The notes under the pieces were generated by a model that was given only the letters and a program-made list of their open reading frames with translations, ran no database searches and was not told the DNA's origin. A stretch of DNA of 42,456 nt from Bythopirellula sp. (GTDB lineage: Bacteria > Planctomycetota > Planctomycetia > Pirellulales > Lacipirellulaceae). The translations under genes and the position numbers were made by a program. This document shows positions 1 through 9,381 of this stretch, one piece after another (position 1 is the first letter of the stretch; the number at the start of each line of letters is the position of its first letter). Location of the stretch: assembly GCA_028285205.1 (NCBI GenBank), contig JANQQA010000062.1, positions 1 through 42,456 on the forward strand. Reading direction: 5' to 3'.

Positions 1-219
1 CTGATCAAGAAATACGCCGCTCGCGTCGGCATCCCCGAGGAGATTAGCCCCCATTCGCTGCGGCACAGTTTCGCGACGCACCTGCTCGCTGGCGGTGCCG
101 ACTTGCGTCAGGTGCAGGAGCTCATGGGCCACGCCAGCATCGCCACCACGCAGATCTACACGCACGTCGATCACACGCGGTTGAAGGCGGTGCACGAGGC
201 ATACCACCCAAGAGCGTGA
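1..219 (+). CDS. xerD: Tyrosine recombinase XerD, C-terminal fragment (5' end outside window)
   Basis: Frame 1 is open from the first base to a TGA at 217-219 and gives the last 72 residues of a tyrosine recombinase. The visible catalytic core has the H-x-x-R pair ([14 protein letters not shown], His18 and Arg21 of the fragment), the LMGHAS box with His44, and the nucleophile Tyr53 in TTQIYTHV. The tail ending YHPRA resembles the XerD C-terminus more than that of phage integrases. XerC/XerD resolve chromosome dimers at dif during division. The upstream catalytic Arg and Lys lie outside the window, so XerC or another chromosomal recombinase cannot be fully excluded. No att-like repeats or cargo genes follow it. 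Confidence 0.85.
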   Translation: MIKKYAARVGIPEEISPHSLRHSFATHLLAGGADLRQVQELMGHASIATTQIYTHVDHTRLKAVHEAYHPRA

Positions 220-433
220 TATACGGAAGTGCAGAAGCGACGAACATCTCGTACGCTCATTCTTTTCTCGCCCAAATTGTTGAGTCGGAATTTCGGTTAC
301 CGTATACTCGTATCCGACCGCCCAGTGTTCGACTCGACCCGTCGAGTAACACGATGGTGATACTCTTCAGCTGCGCAATTGTTCGCTCATCGGCCTGCTT
401 TCCAGATCCACTCTTCGCGAAGGCAACGGAACT

Positions 434-2158
434 ATGTCATACCTTCTCGCTCGCGGTCGAAAATTCGTTCTGCCGTTGGTCGTCCTCGCCTGCAACTATG
501 CCGGGTTGCACTCGCAAGCAAATGAGTTGTTCATCGGGCAGATTGTGTACGACCAGGTCTTCGAGTTTACGTCGCCGGGCGCCGGCTCGGATCTGGAGCT
601 GTTGCTCAACGCGCTAAACGACAGATTTACGGGCGGGGGTACGCTGACCGTTGATTTTGCCGGGGAGCTGAAATTCGATGAATACATACTGCAGCCGCCG
701 GTGACCGGCAACCAAGCGGTCTATACGACCAACCCAGGAACTGTCAACTCCGTCGATTACTCATTCGAAGTTGGTGGCGTGACCTACGACTTTGGCAACG
801 TGCCACCGCTGGCTCCGCCCGGGGTGTTTCTCACTGACGGATTCACCGACGATCGCGCGGCGCTGGCCTACGGGTTAGGCCAACTCGACGGTGACATCCT
901 GGGCGGATCGCTCGTCCTCGACATCGAACTGCCACCACTGACGCTGAATCCAGACAACCTCGATGACGGCGTGCCGGATATCTTGGACATCTACGCCAAC
1001 CGCCCTGGTACGCTTGTCGGCGACTTCGCCACTAGCAATTTGCTCGACAACTCGGGTGGACAGATCTTGATTTCCGGCCGCTTGACGAATTTCCAACTGC
1101 AGCCCGCAGGAGTGCCCGGCGACTACAATTGCGATGGAGTCGTCAATGCCGCAGACTACCTCATTTATCGAAACAACGAAGGCACGAATTTTACCCTGAA
1201 GAATGAGAATCCAGCGGCTACGACTCCGGGCGTCGTCGACGATGAAGACTACGAATTCTGGAAGCAGAATTATGGGAATTCGTTGTCAGCACTAGATGCA
1301 ATACCTGAGCCCACTGCGGTGGTACTTGTCATCGCGGCAGGTGGCATTCTTTCGGTGCGCCGATGGCGAGCACAGCGGATTGTTCCAATTCTCATCGCTA
1401 CGGTTGCGATCGGCGCGACGAATGCTCGCCAAGCCGTTGCCGAGTCGGTGACATTCGGCTTTACCGGTACCGTAACTGCTTCGGATTTGGCCACGTTTGA
1501 TGCCACTGACACGATTGCCGGATCGGCAACGTTTGAATCGACGGCGCCAGATTCGGATCCAATCGTCGCGCAAGGCCGCTATGCAACAGCGATCACTGGT
1601 TTCAACCTGGTGGTTTCCAGCAGCTACGCGGCCACTTTCAATGCAGCGGGCACCACCTCAAATATTCAGGTCGTCGACGACTCGCCCGTCGATCTGTTTT
1701 CGGTACTCGCCAGCGTCAGCGGTGACGACGTGGATGGTCAAGCACTCGAGGCGGCAACGTTCACACTGATCGAAGACCTCGCCCCCAGTTCATTTATCAC
1801 GTCGGCAGCGCTACCGACGACGGCCCCGTCGCTCGCCGCGGCGGACATTGCCGCAGGTTCGTTGCGTTTTTCTGGCGCGAACTTCGTGGAGTTCGACGTC
1901 ACTTCTCTGGTCGCCGTGGTTGATGACAACAACGGCGATTTTCAACTCGACGGCGACGTCGATGGCATGGACTTTCTGCGCTGGCAACGCGGCCAGTCCC
2001 CCAACCCGTTCAGCGCCACCGACCTGGCCACCTGGATCGCCAACTACGGGAACGCTGCCCCCAGCACAGCCCTCACCGCTGTGCCAGAACCCTCCACGGC
2101 GGCCCTCTTGTCTATTGCCTGCATGCTCGCGTCGACTCGGTTTGGCGCGAATTGTTAG
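434..2158 (+). CDS. Double-length PEP-CTERM protein (two secreted modules in one reading frame)
   Basis: The 574-residue protein repeats one architecture twice. Residues 1-30 are a signal peptide. A beta-rich domain follows, then a dockerin-like Ca-binding segment (GDYNCDGVVNAADY, from about residue 229) and a first PEP-CTERM tail: PEP at 291-293, a hydrophobic stretch and the basic cluster RRWR. The chain then runs without a stop into a second hydrophobic segment (IVPILIATVAIGA) like another signal peptide, a second beta-rich domain, a second dockerin-like segment (GDVDGMDF, about 501-515) and a terminal PEP at 551-553. PEP-CTERM tails are normally C-terminal exosortase sorting signals, so an internal one is odd. 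An in-frame GTG at 1355 could start the second module separately. Fusion of two neighbouring genes by loss of a stop is the simplest reading. The domains themselves are not recognised. Confidence 0.8.
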   Translation: MSYLLARGRKFVLPLVVLACNYAGLHSQANELFIGQIVYDQVFEFTSPGAGSDLELLLNALNDRFTGGGTLTVDFAGELKFDEYILQPPVTGNQAVYTTNPGTVNSVDYSFEVGGVTYDFGNVPPLAPPGVFLTDGFTDDRAALAYGLGQLDGDILGGSLVLDIELPPLTLNPDNLDDGVPDILDIYANRPGTLVGDFATSNLLDNSGGQILISGRLTNFQLQPAGVPGDYNCDGVVNAADYLIYRNNEGTNFTLKNENPAATTPGVVDDEDYEFWKQNYGNSLSALDAIPEPTAVVLVIAAGGILSVRRWRAQRIVPILIATVAIGATNARQAVAESVTFGFTGTVTASDLATFDATDTIAGSATFESTAPDSDPIVAQGRYATAITGFNLVVSSSYAATFNAAGTTSNIQVVDDSPVDLFSVLASVSGDDVDGQALEAATFTLIEDLAPSSFITSAALPTTAPSLAAADIAAGSLRFSGANFVEFDVTSLVAVVDDNNGDFQLDGDVDGMDFLRWQRGQSPNPFSATDLATWIANYGNAAPSTALTAVPEPSTAALLSIACMLASTRFGANC

Positions 2159-2466
2159 AACGAAGGCCGATGTGAGCGCAGACACCCTCGGTGGCAGTGA
2201 GCCAAAATCGAAGTGGATTGCGTCAGATTCTTAGTGACAGCTATGGCCTCAACGGCTAAGGTGCATGTTGGGCATCGCTCAGTGTGTTGCGAATTGTAGG
2301 CTGGGCATTGCTCCTACGGGGCCAAATCGATGGCCACCGGGCACATCTTGCGGCTGGTATTGAGATCGTTCCTGTGCCCGCCCTGTGAGATCAGGTTGCG
2401 GCAATTTCGAAGACGGCCGTCGCGGCATCGTGCTTCTTATTCTTACACTTGCGGAGGTAACGTCAC
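2159..2466. other. Intergenic region with short repeats
   Basis: No convincing gene is seen. Two imperfect direct copies of a YTGGGCAYYGCTC word lie near 2268-2280 and 2300-2312. The second sits inside a small GTAGG/CCTAC inverted repeat. An 8-bp inverted repeat CGGGCACA/TGTGCCCG occurs at 2338-2345 and 2373-2380. The 3' end carries the GGAGG ribosome-binding site of the next gene. Confidence 0.4.
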
Positions 2467-3411
2467 ATGCGTCGGGTAACCAATCGCAACGGTTTTACGC
2501 TGGTCGAACTGCTGGTGGTGATCGCCATTATCGGCGTCCTCGTCGGACTGCTGCTGCCCGCCGTTCAATCGGCCCGCGAATCAGCACGGCGCACGCAATG
2601 TCTGAATCGAATGAGGCAATGCGGGCTCGCGCTAGCAAATCTCGAATCAACTTTCAGCTATATGCCGCAAGCGGCCGGTTTCTTTCCGAAGGGAACGACC
2701 ACACTCAGTACCGAGCCACCTGCTACCCTTGGTTCAGTTCAGTACTTCTTGCTTCCCTACCTGGAACAGGAAGCCCTGTACCTGGAAATGTGGGGCTCGA
2801 CGCAACATACAATGTGGGTCTCTGGCGCGAGCGGTGGGGGATCGGCGAGGGACGGAAACCCCAAGCTCTACTGCCCCGTGATGTATCGGTGTCCGTCGGA
2901 AACCACCACCACAGACGGGGTCGCCAGTGTAGCTAACCATGCCTGGCCGGCAGGCAATTTCGTTGCCAATGTGCAGGCGCTGAATCACATCGGCTCGCGG
3001 CATCCGGACAACGGACCATGGGTCGAGCAACCAAACGAAGATACCTACCCACGCTTCGCTCACGTCACCGACGGCACGACCAATACGGTCGTGTTCACGG
3101 AACGTTATGCTCAGTGTCCCATGCCCCAGGCTTGGAGCAACGGGCGGACAGCGCTGTTCGGTACTTATCCCACCCAATTCGACTCGGTGTTTTCCTGGAC
3201 CGAGCGACGTATCGGCGCGGTGATCAATCCACCACAAATTGCTCCGCTACCCGAGGACTGCAATCCGCTCACCGTTCAGAGTCAGCACCCTGGCATTCTG
3301 AACATGGCCTATTTTGATGGTTCGGCCAAGGCCGTGTCAGGCGACATCGAGTTGGATGTGTGGACACTGATGCTGTTCCCAGACGACGGCGGCCAGGTGC
3401 CGCAGCTGTGA
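2467..3411 (+). CDS. DUF1559 domain-containing protein with prepilin-type N-terminus
   Basis: The 314-residue protein begins with a prepilin cleavage/methylation signal ([19 protein letters not shown]), followed by the [14 protein letters not shown] helix that characterises planctomycete DUF1559 proteins. Near the C-terminus it has the family's H-X9-DG motif, in HPGILNMAYFDG. These proteins are pseudopilin-like, membrane-anchored by the N-terminal helix and expanded to many copies in planctomycetes; their role is not established. A clear GGAGG lies about 9 bases before the ATG at 2467. The lipoprotein gene at 3441 starts 29 bases downstream on the same strand, so the two are probably cotranscribed. 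The prepilin peptidase at 34217 is a candidate processing enzyme. Confidence 0.9.
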   Translation: MRRVTNRNGFTLVELLVVIAIIGVLVGLLLPAVQSARESARRTQCLNRMRQCGLALANLESTFSYMPQAAGFFPKGTTTLSTEPPATLGSVQYFLLPYLEQEALYLEMWGSTQHTMWVSGASGGGSARDGNPKLYCPVMYRCPSETTTTDGVASVANHAWPAGNFVANVQALNHIGSRHPDNGPWVEQPNEDTYPRFAHVTDGTTNTVVFTERYAQCPMPQAWSNGRTALFGTYPTQFDSVFSWTERRIGAVINPPQIAPLPEDCNPLTVQSQHPGILNMAYFDGSAKAVSGDIELDVWTLMLFPDDGGQVPQL

Positions 3412-3440
3412 GATTGCCAACGCATGCCGACGTGCACTTC

Positions 3441-3851
3441 ATGACTTTTGTGCGAAAAATCAACCTGCAATACTGGATCGTGGCAGTGGTCGTTGCCAGT
3501 TGCTTAGGATGCGCAGGTGAAAAGCCGGCCGACCCGACGTCTGCCATTGCGATTGGCTCGGCGACAATTGACGGCAACCCGATTACCGGCGGCATGATCA
3601 CCATCCTTTCGGCCGACAATCGTTCCCGGCGAGCGAGCGGCGTTCTTCGTCCCGACGGGACCTTTCGCTTGGCCGGCTCGCCGATCGGTGCGTGCCGCGT
3701 AGTCATCGACACGACTTCGATTCGAGTTGGCGATCCGTCGAGCTACATGCCTGTACCGGTCAAATATCACGCGCCCGCCACAACCGATTTGGCTGTCGAC
3801 TTGCAGCCAGGCGAGAACGAGGGAATCGAACTCCGCCTGAAAAGCAAGTAA
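3441..3851 (+). CDS. Small lipoprotein, carboxypeptidase-regulatory-like fold likely
   Basis: The start at 3441 was chosen over an in-frame start at 3360, because it puts a signal peptide (MTFVRKINLQYWIVAVVVASC) at the N-terminus and avoids overlapping the upstream gene. A lipobox V-A-S-C makes Cys21 the likely lipidated residue; Cys24 is an alternative. The mature part of about 115 residues has the pattern of small planctomycete lipoproteins with a transthyretin/carboxypeptidase-regulatory fold: a short 'G-x-P-I-T-G-G-M-I-T' strand, then 'R-P-D-G-T-F-R-L', then strands ending in E-L-R-L-K. The fold assignment is inference. It follows a DUF1559 gene by 29 bases, a pairing often seen in planctomycetes. 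The ribosome-binding site is weak, which suits coupling to the upstream gene. Confidence 0.7.
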   Translation: MTFVRKINLQYWIVAVVVASCLGCAGEKPADPTSAIAIGSATIDGNPITGGMITILSADNRSRRASGVLRPDGTFRLAGSPIGACRVVIDTTSIRVGDPSSYMPVPVKYHAPATTDLAVDLQPGENEGIELRLKSK

Positions 3852-3925
3852 TACAAGCTTACTGTGTGGACTCGACGCTTGATTGGCCATCAGTGCACCA
3901 TTTGACCAGCCGCTTATCGGCATGG

Positions 3926-5158
3926 TCAGTCGTTCTTCAAGAACTTGTCGGCGAACTCAAGGTACTGACGCCAGTCGTACGCGGTGACGTCATGTTTGCC
4001 CGTTCGGAGGTGGTAGCCAATCGTCGTGCGTACGGGATCGTCCGACGCAGGCATTTCTTTGTCTGACAGCGCCGGCTTGCCGAACAGTTCGTAGACGGGG
4101 CTGGCATACTTCGCAGCGAGAAACTCGCCCTTGGGATCAGCCCATCGATCTTCTGTTGCGCTAGCAACATAGAGGGGCCGAGGCGCGATTAGTGCCATGA
4201 GCATGTGTTGATCGACGGGCAACTCGTGTTCTCGGTTTTGGTACTGGTGATGATTCGTACAAAACCAATAGCCGATCGGTTTGATCATGTGATGAATCTG
4301 CTCGCCATAGCAACGCCGGTAGAGCGCGGCTCCGCCGCAGCCAGAATTGTTGCTGATCACCAAGGCGAATCGCGTGTCTCGCGCACCCGCCCACAGTGCC
4401 GTTTTGCCAAGCCGTGAGTGGCCGATGACCGCCATGCGCGAGGTGTCGACCTGCGGGTCGGTTTCCAAGTAGTCGAGCACCCGCGACAAGCTCCAGGCCC
4501 AGGCGCCGATAGCGCCCCACTCCGTCGGTGCGGGTTTGGCCTGACCCTCGGCATAAAATAAGGGGTGTATGCCGTCGGAGAAATCATGCTGGTAATTGTC
4601 GGGATCCACCTGGTCGCGATGCACGGTCGCGAGGGCATAGCCGTGGTCGACGAGCATTTCCAACTGCCAGCGACTTGCTTTGGAGCCACGTTCTTTCTCC
4701 TGATCCGCGCGTTGAATAATCTCTGGGTCTGCGAAGACCGTGTGATTGCCACTGAAGTTCAATCCGACGAAACCAGGCACGGGCTTGTTGGGCTGGTTAG
4801 GAACATACAGCAAGATGTCGATTCGATACTCACGCTCGCCAAAAAACGCGGCTACCTGCTTGCGCGTCGCACGCCCCTCGATCGCTTCGGGGTCATCGTC
4901 AACCACCTCGTACCTGACCGACAATTGTTTCTCAGGCGTGCTGCCATAGACCGATTCCTCAAACAGCTGCTGTACCTCTGCCCGACGATGGGTCATCCAT
5001 TCGTCGCGCCCGACCGGATTGCCTGCGTTATCAACCAGCGGGTCGGGAAGCTCATACGACGGAACTTTCGCTTCGTCGTAGTTGGTGTCGGCTGGTTCCT
5101 CGGCGGCTGACATGGAACTGATCGAAAACAGGAATGCGGCGACAACGATTCGAAGCAT
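3926..5158 (-). CDS. Secreted alpha/beta hydrolase, CE15 glucuronoyl-esterase-like
   Basis: A 410-residue protein, counted from the ATG at 5158. That start was preferred to one 47 codons upstream because it opens directly with a signal peptide (MLRIVVAAFLFSISSMSA). The nucleophile elbow GHSRLGK (246-252, Ser248), the following NNSGCGGAAL and the late GKHD (His389) match bacterial CE15 glucuronoyl esterases, which cut the ester between lignin and the 4-O-methyl-glucuronate of xylan. Length fits the family. It stands alone, convergent with the lipoprotein gene and divergent from the patatin gene, with no carbohydrate-active neighbours. It would act in the periplasm or outside the cell. The acetyl-xylan esterase family is the main alternative. 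Confidence 0.8.
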   Translation of the reverse strand: MLRIVVAAFLFSISSMSAAEEPADTNYDEAKVPSYELPDPLVDNAGNPVGRDEWMTHRRAEVQQLFEESVYGSTPEKQLSVRYEVVDDDPEAIEGRATRKQVAAFFGEREYRIDILLYVPNQPNKPVPGFVGLNFSGNHTVFADPEIIQRADQEKERGSKASRWQLEMLVDHGYALATVHRDQVDPDNYQHDFSDGIHPLFYAEGQAKPAPTEWGAIGAWAWSLSRVLDYLETDPQVDTSRMAVIGHSRLGKTALWAGARDTRFALVISNNSGCGGAALYRRCYGEQIHHMIKPIGYWFCTNHHQYQNREHELPVDQHMLMALIAPRPLYVASATEDRWADPKGEFLAAKYASPVYELFGKPALSDKEMPASDDPVRTTIGYHLRTGKHDVTAYDWRQYLEFADKFLKND

Positions 5159-5518
5159 GCTCAGTAATTGCCTGAAGTAGGACTTGTTGTGCGGAAGCGA
5201 GCCACTCTGATCCGTCTCAAATTGGCCTGCGGGTCCACGAATAATCGGAACTAACGACAGCCATATCGTAGCGTACTTGCAAGCGTCCGACCAACTCACA
5301 GAGCCCTCAGCGTGCTAAGGAGCCGATCACGCAGCGCCTTGTCATCCGGTCCGCCGCTAGTCGACTTATTTTCACCACGACATACGATGCCGAGATTTCT
5401 GCTAATCCTTCGCATGGTAGGAGCACCACAATCCGTGTTCCATCAATTAGAATGTTAAGGAGCGATGACTTGGGAATCGGAAATCGTCGCGGGCTAAAGT
5501 CTGGGGAGCTTGTTGGAA
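5159..5518. other. Intergenic region between divergent genes
   Basis: This stretch must hold the promoters of the esterase (-) and the patatin gene (+). No RNA gene, repeat or convincing small ORF was found. A purine-rich GGGGAG about 10 bases before 5519 is a plausible ribosome-binding site for the patatin gene. Confidence 0.4.
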
Positions 5519-7995
5519 ATGAATCGGTTGGGGCTGGCGCTCTCGGGGGGTGGCTTTCGAGCGACGCTTTATCATCTTGGCGTGGTGCGTTACTTACGCG
5601 ACGCGGGAATTCTCTCTAAGGTCACGCACATCAACACCGTTTCCGGCGGCAGCATCCTGGGCGGCACCTCGCGCTGAATTGGGATCGCTATTGCGGTTCG
5701 CCGGAAGAGTTTGACAGCGCTGCCAAGGAAATCATCGACTTCGTCCAAATGGACGTGCGGAACCGCATCGTTCGTCGCTTTCCGTTCGCATCGTGCGTGA
5801 ACGTGATCCGCTCGCTGCTGAGAATGAAACCGATCCGACATCTCACGCGACCCGGACTACTCGAGAAGCACTACCAGGAGTTTCTATTCGGTGACATTCC
5901 TCTGTCGCAACTGCCGGTGCGGCCGCGGCTGAACATTCTGTCCACCAATCTCAGCGAGGGATGCCTTTGTTCGTTCAACCGCAACGGATTCCTCCGTCAG
6001 CGCCGCGTGCAAGGGCGTCGCGATCGCTTTGAGAAAGTGCAAATGGGTCTGGCAACCGTCCCGATGGCCGTGGCTGCCTCGAGTGCCTTTCCAGGTTTTT
6101 TTCCGCCATTGGAATTGAATGGCCACGCGGTCGGCGCCGACGATGGAGAATTCGATCGCCACTCGTTCACGGACGGAGCGGTCTTCGACAACCTCGGCCT
6201 GAGAATGTTCCGCTGCATCGAGCAGTCTGGCATCCGCGACGCGGCTCCGCTGGACCGCGAAGACTTCCTGGAACTGGAAGCCACTCTCAGCGCATTGAAC
6301 ACCGCTCACAACCTCCCGCCAGGCATACCGCTGCATCGGCTGAGGCAGATTCTGGAAGTCCGCCGTCGCGGGATTCGGTTCGAGGAAGATTCCCCAGAGA
6401 CGACCCAGCGCATCGTGCAAGGCCTGTGGGAGATTGTCCGCACCGAGGAATTATTTCGCGACGAGTGTTTTTCGAATGTGGAACTCAGTGATCCCACGGC
6501 TCAAACGCAGTTCAAGTTCATCCTGGAATCGCAAGACACGGCCGATCTCGATACGCGCATCTGGCTGAACAGGCACATCGTCGAGGCCTCTTTGCGGCAA
6601 GTGATCGGCAAGCCTTGCCTGCGCTTGAGCAAAACGGAATTCGACGGGATCCTCGTGAGCGATGCGGGCGGCAAATTCAAGGTGATGAGCGAGGCGCGTG
6701 GCGGCGGACTGATCCGCACTGCCTTGCGGTCGTCAGACATTCTGATGGACCGTGTCTGGCAGCTTGAGCTAGAGACCTTTGAAAATACGCCAGGTGTGTT
6801 GTTCTTTACAATTACCGACATCGTCGAACAGGTACAAGACGAGACTGCGCCTCATCCGGAAGTTCAGCACCAGACGGCCAAGATTCGCACCGATCTAGAC
6901 AGCTTCTCCGACCTGGAGATCTCATCACTCGTCAAACACGGCTATTGCGTCGCGCGCAAGACGTGTCGCACCCAAGGCGCCGCGTTGGACGCTCCCGTTC
7001 ACCAGGGCGAACCTTGGAGCCCGGTGAGCGACGATGCCGACGACACGCCGGCGGGCGCCACAGCCACTCACGCCGGCAAAGAGGCGGCGGGATTGGCCGC
7101 GGCCCGAAAGCTACAATGTTCGTCACAACGGCGCATTTGGACATCGTTGTTCGACCCGCGCGATTGGCCCAGCTATGTGTGGCTGGCCCTGCTGCTGCTT
7201 GTCTTCGTCAGCATCCCCTACTCGTATTTTCGGATGCTCGAGCGAGCCGAGCGGCAGCAGCTTGTGCTCACCGCGATCGCCGAAATGAGCCCCGACTACC
7301 ATCGGCTCCTCAATCTGCTTGAGCAGGGTCCTGATTTGGCGTTCAAGACGATGCCCTTCGAAGAAGTGGAGAGCATGGACGAACCTGACATGACCGGCTT
7401 CGAAGTGCTCAACGATACACGCATCTTCGATCTGCGTGGCTGGTCTGACGCGGATCGCTCGACGCCCGCCATCGGCTATGCGCGCATGCGGGTCCGGCGC
7501 GCCGTGGTTGGCAACAACACGCAGGTCCGTCTGCAAAGCCGCACGTTCGACGACAAGGTTTCGATGTATTGTGCGACCTACGGCCTGAACCCGAAGCTAT
7601 CGCGGATGAAACTGGAAGATGGCAGCTCGCGCTGGGAACTCGGCCTCGACTTCAGCAAAGTCCCGTTGGGAAGCGCCACACAGATTTTCGTACAGTACCG
7701 ATTGCAGTCGGAGATGGCGAGCGAGACCGAAGATTCTGGTCGGTACAGCTTTGGTGTGGGGTCGCCAACGGGGATGCTGGAAGTGTGGATGCTGATGCCA
7801 GCGGAACGCGAATACCACACCTTCGAGGTCAGCAGCCATCCGCGCGGCCAGCCAGAATTATCAAAAGTCGTTGTGCCACACTCCCGAGTCGAGGTTGCCC
7901 AGGGATCGATCGCCACGTTTCGACTCGTGAATCCGGAAGTCGAACACGTCTACGAGTGCCAGTGGACCTGGAAGGAAGAACCAGGTCGCTTCTGA
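5519..7995 (+). pseudogene. Patatin-like phospholipase with membrane segment, frameshifted near codon 48
   Basis: From ATG 5519 the frame encodes a patatin N-terminus: oxyanion motif GGGFRA (10-15) and nucleophile elbow VSGGS (41-45). It then stops at TGA 5675-5677. The homologous continuation (HLALNWDRYC, expected right after SGGSILG) is read in the -1 frame from about 5665 and stays open to 7995, so one base is missing around 5657-5665. The downstream part carries the patatin Asp motif (TDGAVFDNLG), a cytoplasmic linker, one membrane helix (about 7165-7235, YVWLALLLLVFVSIPYSYF) and an unrecognised beta-rich C-terminal region of about 200 residues. Reconstructed length is near 825. No canonical slippery heptamer is present. 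If the frameshift is real, a protein starting at ATG 5749 would lack the catalytic Ser. Confidence 0.75.
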
Positions 7996-8152
7996 AGTGC
8001 GCGAAGAACACACTTTAGCGGGAAGATTCCTGCCGCATCGAACGCACCAACGGCCGCTCGTTTCGTCGTGCCACGCCAGGGTGGGGAGAAGCCGCATACC
8101 GAAACAACACGAATCCTGGCTCAAGAGCGGCGCAAATGCGACGGAAACTGCG

Positions 8153-8722
8153 TTAGCGATGGCGACCACCGACGAATCCGAGCAGGCATAGAACTGCCAA
8201 AGACATCGCGGTCGGTTCGGGAAAGCATTGAGATGTATTGAGTTTCAATTCTGCAACGACTTGACCAGCGTGTGACACAGTCCCGCGCACGCGGGCACCT
8301 GCGTAAGTCATAAAGTTGGCCAGAAACAATCCACGCGATGGAGGCGTCTCGACGGTCGAACCGAGAGGGCCACCTGCGATATGAATGCCGTCGCTAGTGG
8401 CCTGGTTGCGCACCAAGCTCCAGCCCTGTCCGCCCGGAACAGCGGTCGGAGCAGACAGCAGTGGATTGATGAAACTGAACTCTTCACCAGGTCCACGCGG
8501 AGTGAAACCGTCGATGCCACTATCTGGGTTTAATAGCTCGCCACGCCGGTCGTCAGGAACGATCGTAAGGTCGATCGAGTCAAACGTGTCGCCTTCTCCG
8601 TCGAGGTACACCGAGTAAACGCCATTAATGTATCCACAGTGGCAGAATTCGATGCTAACTGCACACGTAGTCGAGCAAGCCAAGAAACTCAGAACTAAAG
8701 TTTCCGCAACGATCTTCTTCAT
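8153..8722 (-). CDS. PEP-CTERM protein, array member 7 (last gene of the operon)
   Basis: A 189-residue secreted protein. It has a signal peptide (MKKIVAETLVLSFLACSTTCA), a domain shared by all seven array members (YSVYLDGEGDTFDSIDL early; GQGWSLV and IAGGPLGS in the middle) and a PEP-CTERM tail (FPEPTAMSLAVLCLLGF) ending in the basic GGRHR. It is closest to member 6: both have RGPGEEF, INPLL and ETPPS. The ATG follows the stop of member 6 by one base and uses the GGAG within that gene's last codons. Unlike the six upstream genes, its protein ends directly after the basic cluster, with no extra tail. The domain has no function I recognise. Extracellular or cell-surface location follows from the sorting signal. 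Confidence 0.85.
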   Translation of the reverse strand: MKKIVAETLVLSFLACSTTCAVSIEFCHCGYINGVYSVYLDGEGDTFDSIDLTIVPDDRRGELLNPDSGIDGFTPRGPGEEFSFINPLLSAPTAVPGGQGWSLVRNQATSDGIHIAGGPLGSTVETPPSRGLFLANFMTYAGARVRGTVSHAGQVVAELKLNTSQCFPEPTAMSLAVLCLLGFVGGRHR

Positions 8723-8723
8723 C

Positions 8724-9380
8724 TCAATTCTCCGCAGCCCAAGCTGAATCTAGACCACATTGATTCCGACTAGAGAGTGATCGCAAATAGGGACGGTAAT
8801 CGCCGGAGCGACGCCGAACACCGGCCAACCCGACCAGGCTCAACATCGCCAACGACATCGCGGTCGGTTCGGGACAGAGTGGAATGACCCCCGATATCTC
8901 ATGAACGATTTGACGATCGCTGAATAGAGTGAGATCGATTATGGCGCAACTTACTGGAGGGAGCACATAGTTGGCGAGGAATAAACCAGGCGATGGAGGC
9001 GTCTCGATGGTCGAACCGAGAGGGCCACCTGCAAGATGAATGCCGTCAGCAGTGGCCTCGTGGCGCACCAAGCTCCAACCTTGTGCACCCGGTCCAGCCT
9101 GGGCACCAAGCAGTGGATTGATAAAGGTGAACTCTTCACCAGGACCGCGCGGATCGAAGCCGTTAAGGCCAGAATCCGGGTTCAATAGCGCACTCGAGTG
9201 AGGCCAAAAAGAGCGAAGTTCCATGTCAATAGAGTCAATCGACTCGCCCATCACATCTAGGTACAGCGAGTAGACGGCGTTGGGGGAAGCCCGGTCACGA
9301 ACAACATTGATGCTGACTGCGGATGCGGACGGGCAAGCCAGCAAACTCAAAAGGACCGCGAAGGCAACGAGCTTCTTCAT
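8724..9380 (-). CDS. PEP-CTERM protein, array member 6
   Basis: A 218-residue paralogue with signal peptide MKKLVAFAVLLSLLACPSASA, the shared core (GAQGWSLVRHEAT, HLAGGPLGSTIETPPS, LFLANY) and a PEP-CTERM tail (CPEPTAMSLAMLSLVGLAG-VRRR). After the basic cluster it continues for 27 residues, ending WAAEN. This is unusual for an exosortase substrate, where the chain normally ends within a few residues. The extra tail carries the frame exactly to the TGA that lies one base before the next ATG. The sequence after GTRHC-like positions in other members is replaced here, so this end may have arisen by loss of an earlier stop. Function unknown; secreted. Confidence 0.85.
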   Translation of the reverse strand: MKKLVAFAVLLSLLACPSASAVSINVVRDRASPNAVYSLYLDVMGESIDSIDMELRSFWPHSSALLNPDSGLNGFDPRGPGEEFTFINPLLGAQAGPGAQGWSLVRHEATADGIHLAGGPLGSTIETPPSPGLFLANYVLPPVSCAIIDLTLFSDRQIVHEISGVIPLCPEPTAMSLAMLSLVGLAGVRRRSGDYRPYLRSLSSRNQCGLDSAWAAEN

Positions 9381-9381
9381 C

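Noticed and set aside
1..219. Integrase of a mobile island
   Set aside because: The C-terminus is XerD-like, and no att repeats, tRNA or cargo genes are beside it.
5655..5668. Programmed -1 frameshift site in the patatin gene
   Set aside because: The direction is -1, but the sequence is not an X-XXY-YYZ heptamer and no strong downstream stem was noticed; a one-base deletion or error is simpler.
5519..7995. CBASS effector (CapV-type patatin)
   Set aside because: No nucleotide cyclase, ubiquitin-like or other CBASS gene lies nearby; neighbours are unrelated.
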